64,000 bases of DNA from Symsagittifera roscoffensis (taxonomy: Eukaryota > Xenacoelomorpha > Acoela > Convolutidae), in assembly GCF_963678635.1 (NCBI RefSeq), contig NC_087063.1, forward strand, positions 55,891,504 to 55,955,503, read 5' to 3'. The notes beneath the pieces were generated by a model that was given only the letters and a program-made list of their open reading frames with translations, had not been told where the DNA came from and searched no databases. Positions 1-10,050 of the stretch are shown in pieces. The translations under genes were made by a program, and so were the position numbers. How positions within the stretch are numbered: position 1 is the stretch's first letter; each line of letters begins with the position of its first letter.

Positions 1-862
1 TTTGTATATTACTGCAGAGTTTTAGGAAAACGATCTTAGATCTTTTTATCAATCGTTATTGTATATTAATAATTTTGTTTAGCGCCTGTAATGATTTTGA
101 GGATTGACTTCAAAATTTTAGGTTTGCAAATGAAAATCTAAATTCATTGCTAGTAGTATTCTAAATATAAAAGTTTGTTCTGGTTTTTGCCTAACTATCA
201 TATAGCTATATGGCAAGTTTCTACTTTGTCGTATGTCGTCTCTGGTTCGAGGTCTTCTTCCAATTCCGGGTAGTTCTGTTATGGTTCGGAATATTGGCTC
301 TGATCTATTGAGTCGTAGAGACATTTCGATTAAATTATTGTCGTATAACATTTTGTAAATGTTTTTGTCTAATTTCTAATCTATTTTGGTTAATTCTAAG
401 CTATTAAGGTCTTGTTCGAGACTTATGGTCGCACCAGATGAGTTATGACTGGAGTGTATAACTCATAGAGTAATTTCGGATAGGGTACACCGTCTGCTCG
501 TCACGTTATCTTATTTTCGGCCGGATAGATTCGTGCAACTTCTTAGTCTAATACCGATCCTAATCTTACTCTTATACTATCTAGTCTCAGGTTGTTTAAC
601 TAGTCTCTGCTAGGCTCAATAGATCTAGGGTATACTGGTTTATTGCGGCTGCTGAAGTGCTCGGGAGAGTCCAACTAATTTCTAAGTTAAATTAAAATCT
701 CTCTGGTGCTGAAATTACAAGTAACTTCAGCACTTACAAATAAGTGGGTTGTTAGTTAGATGGATCATGATTGGTTAATATTAAATACTTTACATTGGTA
801 AAATATCTAATTTATCCAATCATAAAATGTAGTTTAGATCAGGTTCCAAAAGTCAAACAACA
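1..862. other. Unassigned left edge
   Basis: No gene is recognised. A minus-strand frame of 77 codons (351-118) opens with an ATG but matches no family I know. A 13-bp hairpin (706-733, GTGCTGAAATTAC against GTAACTTCAGCAC) is visible. The base composition is less AT-rich than the following kilobase. It could be the edge of another retroelement read on the minus strand, but no LTR was seen. Confidence 0.3.
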
Positions 863-1245
863 ATAACTTTGTACAAAAAAATCAGGGTTAATTTTTTTTA
901 ATTTTGAGCCCTGAGCACCATTATTTTTTTTTCAAACTGTGTAAAAAATCCGTCAAAATTGCAAGTTGAAAAGTAACAACTTGTCTGGAGAATAAATCAC
1001 CGCGAGCACAAAAAATCCGTCAATTTCTTCGTCAGAATAGCAAGCAAAGATAGCCATCTTTGCTTGCTATTCTGACGAAGAAATTGACGGAATTTTTGTG
1101 CTCGCGGTGATTTATTCTCCAGACAAGTTGTTACTTTTCAACTTGCAATTTTGACGGATTTTTTACACAGTTTGAAAAAAAATAATGGTGCTCAGGGCTC
1201 AAAATTAAAAAAAAAATTAACCCTGATTTTTTTGTACAAAGTTAT
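863..1245. repeat. Long near-perfect palindrome (fold-back element)
   Basis: The left arm runs from about 863 to 1051 and the right arm from 1056 to 1245. They are reverse complements with a four-base loop (AGCC, 1052-1055) and only a few mismatches or one-base slips. The outer ends read ATAACTTTGTACAAA and its complement. The TTTTTTTGTACAAAG end motif recurs immediately to the right (about 1251-1264), so the edge is itself duplicated. No coding capacity is seen. It is best read as a non-autonomous fold-back transposon or MITE; a transcript would form a hairpin of roughly 190 bp. Confidence 0.85.
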
Positions 1246-2148
1246 AGGATTTTTTTGTACAAAGTAGTCGGTCAAATATATTCGGACGACAAGCATACAT
1301 ATTTGAACAACAAGCATAGATGATCGGTCTTTTTTTCAGAAGTCGCAACAAAAAATCCTTCACTTTCTTCCAACATCAATATTCGGAAACCAAGCATAGA
1401 TATTTTGAAACCAAGCATAGATATAGATATTAAAACACCCGAATACAAAGTGCCACCCATTTTTCAAATGGTCGGAACAATAAAAAAAAATGTCTGTTGT
1501 TTTAAAACAGTCTGAACGAAAAAACTGGAGTATTCGTCTGACAACCATAGTAACACCACTTTTTCAAAAAAAATGACTAAGAAATCAAAAAAAAAATGAC
1601 AAAAATTCAAAAATTGAAGAAAAAAAATTAACAAAACTTTTTTAAATATTTGAAACTTTCACTCCCAAATGGCGCTTTGAAAAAATTCCAAAAACAATTT
1701 TACTTGACTAAAACTAAGTTAAACGTCCTAAATTAAGCAAAAATAAGCAATTGTAAGCCTGCTCGCTCGCATTATTTGCTCGAGTTTAGACTTTTTTGGA
1801 AATTTTGTTTCTGTCGTTCTGAAAGAGATTTAATATGATATATCACTCGAGTCCCATTAATATTTTTGGTACATAATTTTTCGAAAGACAAAAAACTAAA
1901 ACACACTTGAATACAAAGTTTCTCCCCCTTTTTCAAAAGGTCGGCACAATAAAAATCAAATAATGAAACGTCTGCTTATAGGCGATCAGACTTTTTTGTA
2001 GTTGTATGGTCAACTTTCATCTTTTTATGGCAAATCAACTGAAAAAAAAGAAATTATAAACAGACACAGTTTTTGATTTGAAATCGGTAAGTTAAGCAGT
2101 TATTAGTTAATCATAATGTCAACCAAGTGTGTAGTCATATATTCTGAA
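1246..2148. other. AT-rich dispersed-repeat remnants
   Basis: No gene is seen. Short motifs such as AACAAGCATAGA and AACCAAGCATAGAT recur between 1300 and 1430. The stretch at 1810-1950 (CTGAAAGAG, AAAACACAC, GTCGG...ACAAAAA) resembles 39530-39690, so this is probably remains of an interspersed repeat. Confidence 0.4.
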
Positions 2149-2153
2149 GGTTG

Positions 2154-2447
2154 TGTGGTAGTGCAGCCATCTGTAATACACAACCTTGAGGACAGTTGAT
2201 AACTACTGCATCTGCAGTAACCATATGTGCTAACTATTTATTATGTTATTATTATGTAAGTGGTCAAGGTCATGCGTTGTTGTCCAACACTAAAGTTTGA
2301 GTTGTTCAGTGTGTTCATATCTCATACTGAAAAGCAGTAACAAACTATCAGTTATTAACTAAGAACAGGACAAAACTAACAACAGTAAATTTACATTATC
2401 CATCTTATTCTTCTTCTTAACACGCTCCGCAGAATAGGGTTATCACA
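2154..2447 (+). repeat. 5' long terminal repeat
   Basis: It begins TGTGGTAGTGCAG and ends GGGTTATCACA, giving the usual TG...CA ends. It is 294 bp and matches 8998-9291 base for base by eye. The last A of this LTR is also the first base of the gag start codon. No clear TATA box was found. Confidence 0.95.
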
Positions 2448-5400
2448 TGGCGCAGCCAGCAGGATTCTTTGCTCAGGATAACAGAACGGACATAGGAATT
2501 CCTGTATATTGGACCACAGCGAACTCAGATCCACCTTGGAATTTTAAAGTATGGTTAGATCAGTTTCTGATGGCGGTGACAGTAAAAGAAAATGTAAACC
2601 CTGAAGTTATGCTGGAAGATCCCAAACCAGTATTAGAGGAGCCGGAACCCCGTCCAGAAACACCCAGAGACGGCGAATCTGCTGCTGCAACAGCAGCAAG
2701 AGAAGCAAGGGATAGATTGTTGAGAGATAGAGTGGCAGCTGAGAATGAAGAGCGAAGAGAAAGAGGACCCAAGGTGGGCCACAATATTTACTACAACGAA
2801 GTTCAAAAGCGATTAGTATCTAGACTATTTCTTGCGTTTGGGACTGAAGGAAAGAAAAGATTTGTTCAGAAAAATCCACATGTGGAAATTTCGAAACTGC
2901 AGTTTAAGGAGATGGTTAGATTGGCAAAGGAAACTTTTGAAAAATGCCAAAGTATTACGTACGAGCGGTACAAATTATTCAATAGAGCACAGGAAGTAGG
3001 AGAATCTTTAGAATCATTTCATGCAGCACTAACTGCACAAGCAGCTAAGTCAGCATTGGACACTTTGGAAGACGAATTGGTCAGAGATCTCTTTATTTCG
3101 AAAATGCGAAGCCCAGTTCTACAGGATACACTCACGTTCGAAACGCTACCTCCCGAAGAAGTATTAAAAAGGGCGATAAAATTTGAGCAGAGTAAACAAT
3201 CGACTCAAGCATTTCAGAAAACTACTCTGGGAACTGCACAAGCAACACTTCACCAAGGACCACAGATTAAAGTCAAACAAGAACCAATTATGGTGGTTGG
3301 TAACAGGAATCAAAGCAATAGAAAACCCTATCGTGAAAGAAATAGACGGAAACAACAAGAGGGGAGAGGGTTACCAAACAACAGTAACTCAGAGGACAGA
3401 AAACCCTGCAATAGGTGTGGTAGACCATTTGTAGATGGTCACTTGAAAAATTGTGCAGCGATGGGAAAACAGTGTAAGAATTGCAACAAACCAAATCATT
3501 TTGCTCGAATGTGTCGGTCACAACAGGTCAGTGAAATAACTGAAAATACAGAGAGTTCGGAAGGAGAATGTAATCTGATACAAACATTCGATTCATGCGA
3601 AGAATTCGAGGTTATGGCAGTGGAACAGAAAGACAGCGAAGTAGAGATGATCAACAGATACATTGATGAAAAAATGAAAGAAAACAGCGGGGTTAACGAA
3701 CTAGAAACGAAAAAGATTGACATACGGAATGACTCATCATCAGGAAGGATGAAGTCACTGAAGGCTTTAATCCGAATCGACAATCAGATAATAAATATGA
3801 CGGTGGACACCGGTAGTCCAATTTCATTCATAAATTGGACAGTAGCAAAACAAATTCTTGAGTTATCAGAAAAAATACAATTTACTCCAGTCGAGAAATT
3901 GTATTTACCAGCGCAATTCGTGGACTATAATAAAAAACCAATAGCAATATTGGGGGCGGTGAAGGCCAACATAAGATCCGCCGGTTGGGAAGTCCCAAAG
4001 GCTACTTTTCTGATTACTGAACGAAGGACGCGATGTATACTAGGGTTAGACCTACAAAACAAGATAGGCATAACCACTACACAAAGACCCGCTCCAACGA
4101 AAAAATCCAGATTTGATATCATGCTGTGCGAACAGTCGGATCCGTGGAAAGAAAAATTCTACAAAAATTTTAAATCACTGTTTGATAGAAAAGGAAGATC
4201 AGCAAATCACGTCGTGAACACAACATTCAAATATCCTCTCTGCCCGATTCAAGAGAAAGGGAGGAGAATACCGATCCATGTGCAAGGGAAAGTCGAAAAG
4301 GAAATTGAAAAACTATTATTAGAAGGACATATTCAGAAATTGGATAAATGTACCAGTGATTGTTTCATAGCCCCTATTGTTATCACAGTGAAGAAAGATG
4401 ATACAATTAAATTGGCATTGGACGCAAAACCCATCAACAGACAATTATACAAAAATAAGTATCAGATGCCGAATGTGGAAGAATTACTAGATGGGGTCAG
4501 TCAGATAGTAACTGCGCAAACAGCAGGTACCTTGTTCTTCACCGTGTTAGATTTGAAATACGCATATAGTCAGCTAAAGTTGAATCCACAAACTGCAAGA
4601 CAGTGCAATTTCAACATCGTAGGGGGGAAAGCCACGGGTACCTATAGATTTCTGACGGGATTCTATGGTCTAGCTGATATGCCAGCCGAATTTCAAAAAG
4701 CAATGGATCGGACGCTGAATCATTCTAAGAATACGTTTTGTTTCTTGGATGACATATTAATTGTTTCGAAAGGATCGGAAATAGAACATGAAAAACTAAT
4801 TATTGATGTCTTAAGCAAGCTCGATAAGGAGAACTTATCGCTGAAATTGGTAAAATGTGAATTCTTCAAAACAGAAGTTAATTGGCTAGGACATAAACTT
4901 TCGGAAAGTGGGGTTACTCCTAAAATTACAAAAACGGAGGCTATCCTAAAGTTAGAACATCCAAAGTCACTCAAACAGCTTAGATCTTTTCTAGGTAGCA
5001 TTAACCACCTTGCAAAGTTTATACCGAATGCAGCTAATTTGACAGAAAAACTCAGACCATTATTGCGTGAAGAAAATGAAAAGAAAAAACTGAAAAATAT
5101 TAAAATCCCAGTAAAAAAATTTGAATGGGGAACAGAACACAATGAGGTGTTCGAGGAAATAAAAAAAGCAGTAGCAAACATTGCTAAACTGAATTATTAC
5201 GACCCAAACCGGGATACTCGAGTAAAATGCGATGCAAGTCACAGTGGACTGGGTGCATCTTTAGAACAGCAGACGGAGAAAAATGAGTGGATTCCGATCG
5301 CATTCGCGTCGCGCTACCTGAACAATCAAGAAAAAAAGTATTCTACCAACGAACTTGAACTATTAGCAGTGGTATGGTCAGTGGATCGTTTCAAACATTA

Positions 5401-8400
5401 CCTATTAGGAAAGGAATTTGTAATAGTTACTGATCATAAGGCATTAACATCTGCCTTAGAAGGCAACAAGTCTAACAAAACATATCAATCCAGATTAACA
5501 AGATGGGTGGATAGATTACTGCCATACCAGTTCAAAATTGTCCATATTCCAGGTAAGGATATGGGAATAGTAGATTATCTATCTAGAGAACCATCAGGAG
5601 AACCTTGGCCTGAAACAAAACTGGATGAAAAATTTGTAGTCACTTCAATTGAGTGTTTTCATAGAGCACTCGACTGCTTATACAGTCGGTTAAGTGATAC
5701 GGATGTAAAAATTCCGAGTGAAAAGATTCTAGAATATTCTCAAAAACAGAAAAGAGAAGAGAAATTATTAGAATCCAGGCGTGGTTGCTATAGCAACAGA
5801 ACGGTCAAAAACCGAACAAAGCTCGACCGGAACGAGAACGGGGGAGATTCAGATTTCTTGACAGACAAGAACGTGTTGAAACAGAAAAACACTCGTGTCA
5901 ATTTCAACAGAGCAATACAGTCGGTTAATTTAGTAAAAAACAGAAGAGTAATCTCAGAAAAAATGGAGGATGGAAGGATGAAGAAGAAATCGGTGAGAAT
6001 AGAAGACGGTAGGACACAGACACAGGAGGAAAACGATCAAGTAGCGGAAGCTGAGATAACCGAAACTACATTCCATAGAACATGTCGAATTAGAAGAACT
6101 CTAGATAGAACGGAAGACAGTTTTGACGAGGACAGTTGTACTGCACGGGCAGCGATATGGGAGAAAGATGCCGAAGAAACGAAAAATTTGCTATCCATTT
6201 GGGACCTAGTTAGTAAAGATCAAGAACTACCGGGAAATATCAGAGAGCTAGAGGCGATGACGCAGATGGTAACGAGCAGTCCGAGAGGTTCACCAGCGAA
6301 ATCAATCATTGAAGTGGATCTAACAGCAGATGATGACGATTTTGGACCGGAAGTGAGCGCGGTTCAAACCTCGAGAAGAATTAAAGAGGGAAAAACCCAA
6401 CTGGCAAGCGCATTAACAGACGTAGGAGACCCTGGAAACTTTACCTTATCAAAATTATTTGATAAGACGCTGTTGGCCGAACTCATATCGGAGGATGTCT
6501 GGATGGACCGACTACGTCGAGTAATAGAGAGAAAGGATCGGGCGGGATTTGAGCTAATGGGCCCATACACAAACCCGTTGTGGAACCAACTTTCAGTAGT
6601 CGACGATTGCATTCTCGTAGATAACAGAATAGCAGTACCAGCTCAATTGCGCCAAGCAGTGTTGAAGCGCATACATAGAGGACATCCGGGACAGGAGGCA
6701 ATGATTGATGTATCAAATTATCTGTGGTGGCCCCATATGCATAAAGACATCGTAAACCTCGCTGAAGAGTGCAGAGAATGTACACGCTATGGTAAGAATG
6801 CAAAATACATTATACCGAAAAACTCTTCCCAACCATTGCCACTGCTATCGCAGCCAGGACAGGAAGTCCAATTAGATTATGCAGGACCTTTAGAAGACCA
6901 TAAAGGAAAGAAAATCTACTTATTGGTAGCAATTGATCGGTTTTCAAAATTTCCGTCGGTGAAAGTAACCAAATCAACGGGGGGTAAATCAACTATAAAA
7001 TTCCTAAGGTCGTACATAGATACGCATGGCATACCAGAATCGATAAAAACCGACCAGTTTTCCGGATTTAAAGGAAAAGCCATGAAAAAATTCTGTCTCG
7101 AACACAACATTGAACAGAAGTTCTGCCCGGTGGGTGACCACCGCGGGTGCGGTTTAGTAGAAAGGACAATCCAAACTATTAAAAGGCGCTTGGGGGTGAT
7201 GCTATTGGAAGAGAATGTAAAGTCAATAAAGTTATGCCTTAGTACAATCATTAGGGATTTGCGATGGATAAAACAAAAAACCATACAGAAATCACCGTTT
7301 GCAGCACACTTCAATCGACTACCGAAAACAGAATTCAAAATCATACGGGATAAATTTGTAGAGTTTTCTGATAATTTAGATAAACAGCATCTGGAGAGGT
7401 CAGCTTTAACCGCAAGCCAACTCAAGAAGAGGATTGATCAGTCTCGAGATGCTCTAAAGATCGTGAAAAAAGGACAGAGAAGCAGAGAAGTCAGCCCCCT
7501 ATTCAAACAAGCTAGTTTGACAACTCAGGAGAGAAACAGAGCGAGAACTCTACGAAACTTGTTGGAGGCGAACGCGAATTGGAACGCGGAACGACGCAGA
7601 TATGATGGACCCAGCCTTTCACAACTAGTAGATGACACAAGTACAATTGACCCTGAGTTAAGGAAGGAGTTACTCTATTCATGGGAAAAGGGATTTGTAG
7701 AAGACAAGCCCAAGGGGTCAGATTGGAACACCCAAAACCTCAGTCGCAGGGACGAAACGAGGAAAAGTGGAGCAGCGCTGACAAAGCCATTTAAGGGGAA
7801 GGTTGCATCCGAGTCATCAAAGACGGTGACAACAGCTGCAGGGGCAGTATATAGAAAAAGTGACCTGTCGAAGATACAAGGTTCCCCTATGAGATCACCC
7901 AAAGAGGGAACAACGCAGAAGGAGAAGGCCCAAAGCCCACTGGCGGAGCCAAAAAGCAAACATCAGAAGAAGGATGAGGATGTCTTGGAAGACACACTGT
8001 CCGAAGAGGAGGACTGGAATACACCAAGTGAACAGACGAAAGAATCGTTTCAAAACAGCGAAGAGGTCGTAACATCACGTGAAACACCAGTCGGTGGGGG
8101 CCTAAATTTGGCAATCAAGCGTGCCAAGCCCAATCTCGGGGGCCCAAAGACACAGGAACAGGTTGCGATAAACCCGACAGGGGAATCACGGGACAAAAGA
8201 GAGCAAACACTCAAAAACAAGGGCAAAGGAAAAAAGAAAGCTGCGGTAGCAGCAGAAGATAGTATCAATACAAAACAATCAGATGGAGATCAAGCGAATT
8301 GTGCAGGCAGCTCGGGCACCAAAAGTGTACCCTCTAAGAAACGCATAACAAGAGATACGTCACCGGGTGCAATCTTGAATGCGTTCCAGAAACAAGACAT

Positions 8401-8884
8401 GGGGGAGGAAGAATGGCAAAACTTAGCCGATCAAGTGCTGAACAGAGGTCTGCAAATGACAGCGGAGGAGATTGTCAAATCTAAAGTGGAAGACAAGAAT
8501 GAAGTCGAACTAGGATCACCGTCAGGAGTTTCAGACGACTCGGCGGTTGATGAACAAGGAGGCACAAACGTCAGACGTAGTACACGAGCCACGAAAAATC
8601 AAGGGCCGAAAAGATTTGGCAGCCCAGTGAAACACTCAGTAAAACATATTTCCGCGGATGACGAGAATGCTATTAACGAAATGGCGTTAGAACAATACAG
8701 ACTTGGTCTGGCGAATGTGAAAACTGATAAAAACAACCCAATGGAGACCCGTCTGAAGCTGCTGGAACGCCACTTATTCAGAAAAAAGTTTGGGTATGCC
8801 GCGCTGGATACGACACAACCATGGAGCAATCAATGGAAAGTGCCATTAGAAATAAAGAAAAAGGAAATAGAGAAGAAAAACTGA
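2447..8884 (+). CDS. Gag-Pol polyprotein, single 2145-aa frame (Ty3/gypsy)
   Basis: This polyprotein makes the particle and copies and integrates the element. The Gag region ends in two CCHC-like knuckles with first cysteines near residues 321 and 343. An aspartic protease follows (VDTGS, D454), then reverse transcriptase (FLDD, catalytic pair D768-D769) and RNase H (D929 in CDASHSG). A charged spacer of about 300 residues leads to integrase, with an HHCC finger starting near H1410 and catalytic D1477, D1536, E1572 (35 residues between the last two). A tail of about 450 residues rich in K, E, S and T follows, with no recognised domain or membrane segment. The start is the first ATG after an in-frame TAG at 2435 in the LTR. 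Gag and Pol share one frame with no stop or shift, so their ratio must be set by processing, splicing or degradation. Antisense frames inside were ignored. Confidence 0.95.
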   Translation: MAQPAGFFAQDNRTDIGIPVYWTTANSDPPWNFKVWLDQFLMAVTVKENVNPEVMLEDPKPVLEEPEPRPETPRDGESAAATAAREARDRLLRDRVAAENEERRERGPKVGHNIYYNEVQKRLVSRLFLAFGTEGKKRFVQKNPHVEISKLQFKEMVRLAKETFEKCQSITYERYKLFNRAQEVGESLESFHAALTAQAAKSALDTLEDELVRDLFISKMRSPVLQDTLTFETLPPEEVLKRAIKFEQSKQSTQAFQKTTLGTAQATLHQGPQIKVKQEPIMVVGNRNQSNRKPYRERNRRKQQEGRGLPNNSNSEDRKPCNRCGRPFVDGHLKNCAAMGKQCKNCNKPNHFARMCRSQQVSEITENTESSEGECNLIQTFDSCEEFEVMAVEQKDSEVEMINRYIDEKMKENSGVNELETKKIDIRNDSSSGRMKSLKALIRIDNQIINMTVDTGSPISFINWTVAKQILELSEKIQFTPVEKLYLPAQFVDYNKKPIAILGAVKANIRSAGWEVPKATFLITERRTRCILGLDLQNKIGITTTQRPAPTKKSRFDIMLCEQSDPWKEKFYKNFKSLFDRKGRSANHVVNTTFKYPLCPIQEKGRRIPIHVQGKVEKEIEKLLLEGHIQKLDKCTSDCFIAPIVITVKKDDTIKLALDAKPINRQLYKNKYQMPNVEELLDGVSQIVTAQTAGTLFFTVLDLKYAYSQLKLNPQTARQCNFNIVGGKATGTYRFLTGFYGLADMPAEFQKAMDRTLNHSKNTFCFLDDILIVSKGSEIEHEKLIIDVLSKLDKENLSLKLVKCEFFKTEVNWLGHKLSESGVTPKITKTEAILKLEHPKSLKQLRSFLGSINHLAKFIPNAANLTEKLRPLLREENEKKKLKNIKIPVKKFEWGTEHNEVFEEIKKAVANIAKLNYYDPNRDTRVKCDASHSGLGASLEQQTEKNEWIPIAFASRYLNNQEKKYSTNELELLAVVWSVDRFKHYLLGKEFVIVTDHKALTSALEGNKSNKTYQSRLTRWVDRLLPYQFKIVHIPGKDMGIVDYLSREPSGEPWPETKLDEKFVVTSIECFHRALDCLYSRLSDTDVKIPSEKILEYSQKQKREEKLLESRRGCYSNRTVKNRTKLDRNENGGDSDFLTDKNVLKQKNTRVNFNRAIQSVNLVKNRRVISEKMEDGRMKKKSVRIEDGRTQTQEENDQVAEAEITETTFHRTCRIRRTLDRTEDSFDEDSCTARAAIWEKDAEETKNLLSIWDLVSKDQELPGNIRELEAMTQMVTSSPRGSPAKSIIEVDLTADDDDFGPEVSAVQTSRRIKEGKTQLASALTDVGDPGNFTLSKLFDKTLLAELISEDVWMDRLRRVIERKDRAGFELMGPYTNPLWNQLSVVDDCILVDNRIAVPAQLRQAVLKRIHRGHPGQEAMIDVSNYLWWPHMHKDIVNLAEECRECTRYGKNAKYIIPKNSSQPLPLLSQPGQEVQLDYAGPLEDHKGKKIYLLVAIDRFSKFPSVKVTKSTGGKSTIKFLRSYIDTHGIPESIKTDQFSGFKGKAMKKFCLEHNIEQKFCPVGDHRGCGLVERTIQTIKRRLGVMLLEENVKSIKLCLSTIIRDLRWIKQKTIQKSPFAAHFNRLPKTEFKIIRDKFVEFSDNLDKQHLERSALTASQLKKRIDQSRDALKIVKKGQRSREVSPLFKQASLTTQERNRARTLRNLLEANANWNAERRRYDGPSLSQLVDDTSTIDPELRKELLYSWEKGFVEDKPKGSDWNTQNLSRRDETRKSGAALTKPFKGKVASESSKTVTTAAGAVYRKSDLSKIQGSPMRSPKEGTTQKEKAQSPLAEPKSKHQKKDEDVLEDTLSEEEDWNTPSEQTKESFQNSEEVVTSRETPVGGGLNLAIKRAKPNLGGPKTQEQVAINPTGESRDKREQTLKNKGKGKKKAAVAAEDSINTKQSDGDQANCAGSSGTKSVPSKKRITRDTSPGAILNAFQKQDMGEEEWQNLADQVLNRGLQMTAEEIVKSKVEDKNEVELGSPSGVSDDSAVDEQGGTNVRRSTRATKNQGPKRFGSPVKHSVKHISADDENAINEMALEQYRLGLANVKTDKNNPMETRLKLLERHLFRKKFGYAALDTTQPWSNQWKVPLEIKKKEIEKKN
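2448..2467 (+). promoter_or_regulatory. Primer binding site, probably for tRNA-Ser
   Basis: The bases TGGCGCAGCCAGCAGGATTC start immediately after the LTR. Their reverse complement reads as tRNA positions 57-76: T-loop GAAT, T-stem CCTGC, acceptor strand, a G discriminator and CCA. G73 and the CCTGC T-stem fit tRNA-Ser best; the isoacceptor is inferred. The site lies entirely inside the coding frame, encoding residues 2 onward. Confidence 0.8.
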
Positions 8885-8988
8885 TAAAAGGCATACACCT
8901 ATGGTACCACAAGAAACTGAGCTGGAAAAACTCATATTATTGTTACTTATAAAATTTTAAATATAGTAGATAAAATTTTATTTTGCCC

Positions 8989-8997
8989 AAGGGGGAA
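8989..8997 (+). promoter_or_regulatory. Polypurine tract
   Basis: AAGGGGGAA directly abuts the 3' LTR, the expected place for the plus-strand primer of reverse transcription. Confidence 0.85.
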
Positions 8998-9291
8998 TGT
9001 GGTAGTGCAGCCATCTGTAATACACAACCTTGAGGACAGTTGATAACTACTGCATCTGCAGTAACCATATGTGCTAACTATTTATTATGTTATTATTATG
9101 TAAGTGGTCAAGGTCATGCGTTGTTGTCCAACACTAAAGTTTGAGTTGTTCAGTGTGTTCATATCTCATACTGAAAAGCAGTAACAAACTATCAGTTATT
9201 AACTAAGAACAGGACAAAACTAACAACAGTAAATTTACATTATCCATCTTATTCTTCTTCTTAACACGCTCCGCAGAATAGGGTTATCACA
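8998..9291 (+). repeat. 3' long terminal repeat
   Basis: It is 294 bp and indistinguishable by eye from 2154-2447. It is followed directly by the GGTTG target duplication at 9292-9296. Confidence 0.95.
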
Positions 9292-9310
9292 GGTTGGTTA
9301 GTCTTTTTAC

Positions 9311-9406
9311 CTGCACTACAGTGAGCTATGTTGTTAATCATGCTCTCTATTTCACGATCTGCCTCGTCAAAAACCGAGACCAAATGCTCATGCTCAGTTT
9401 CGAGAT
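9311..9406 (-). CDS. Internal exon of unidentified coiled-coil protein (exon D)
   Basis: On the minus strand, an acceptor ending TTCAAG (to 9407) precedes 96 bases that read open as two bases, 31 codons and one base. The donor GCAG|GTAAAAAG follows at 9310. The peptide is acidic and helix-prone (it includes EADREIESMINN), which suits a coiled coil. Its first codon is completed by the single G left by exon 10509-10051, giving Asp. The next exon was not found: 14 bases into the following intron the antisense retrotransposon 2149-9296 is inserted. The protein family is not recognised. The splice sites are inferred from consensus and reading frame only. Confidence 0.55.
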
Positions 9407-10050
9407 CTTGAACACAAGCAAAAATTTTTACGCTATTTCAAAAAATTTATCGTGAGTTTTTCTCCCAATTTTTAAAACTCTTTAAATCAAATTAATTGAC
9501 TGAGATTTCCAGAAACAGTATAAAAGTCTATCCAGCTTTCCGAAGAGTCTCTGCATCCCATAAACGTTTGAGAAAACCAGCCAGTAATGCCATGTTGGGC
9601 ATACTTGTAGGGCTGTTTTTGACAAAAAATTTAATTCTCCTGAAACAGGCGCTGATCTAGGATTTTCTCGAGGGGTGGGGTTTTTCAAAAAAACTTTGAA
9701 TTTATTTTTCAACTTTCCCCAAAATAATTTAAGACCCTTGTCTCCTAAATTTTTTTGACGAAGACCAATTTTTGGAAAAAATAGCTCGTGCATAGGTTTT
9801 GCCGAGGTGTATCAGCTGATTTTGATTATAGTTTTTAAAAACTTTTCAGCCTCTTTTTTCTAAAATTCTAGACCTCTGAAGGCCATAGTATTGCCTGCTA
9901 CAAACTATCCACCCTTCTAAATTTTGGTCTATTATTTTTTTTAGATATAACTAAGTAGCTTGGACTGAACTTCTCAATTGCCCTAACTATAGCTCAAATG
10001 CGACTAGGTGAAAAAAATAGGCGTACTGGATATGTTGTTTTGCATTTCAC
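9407..10050. other. Probable intron containing a dispersed-repeat fragment
   Basis: This lies between exons D and C. Around 9650-9700 the text GATCTAGGATTTTCTCGA followed by a G-run matches 37012-37036, so it is an interspersed repeat. A minus frame here (9793-9482) runs through that repeat and is not taken as a gene. Confidence 0.45.

Larger units (their letters stand above)
2149..9296 (+). mobile_element. Complete Ty3/gypsy-type LTR retrotransposon, probably a recent insertion
   Basis: The element itself is 2154-9291. It is flanked by the five-base duplication GGTTG (2149-2153 and 9292-9296). It has 294-bp direct LTRs with no difference seen by eye, a primer site directly after the left LTR, one gag-pol frame, and a polypurine tract directly before the right LTR. 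The domain order protease, RT, RNase H, integrase is that of Ty3/gypsy (Metaviridae). No envelope-like frame or membrane segment is seen after integrase. Identical LTRs plus an unbroken frame indicate a young copy. It lies antisense to the coiled-coil gene, 14 bp into the intron that follows exon 9406-9311. Confidence 0.95.

Noticed and set aside
7165-8884. Envelope gene in element 1
   Set aside because: The region after integrase is hydrophilic with no signal peptide or membrane segment.
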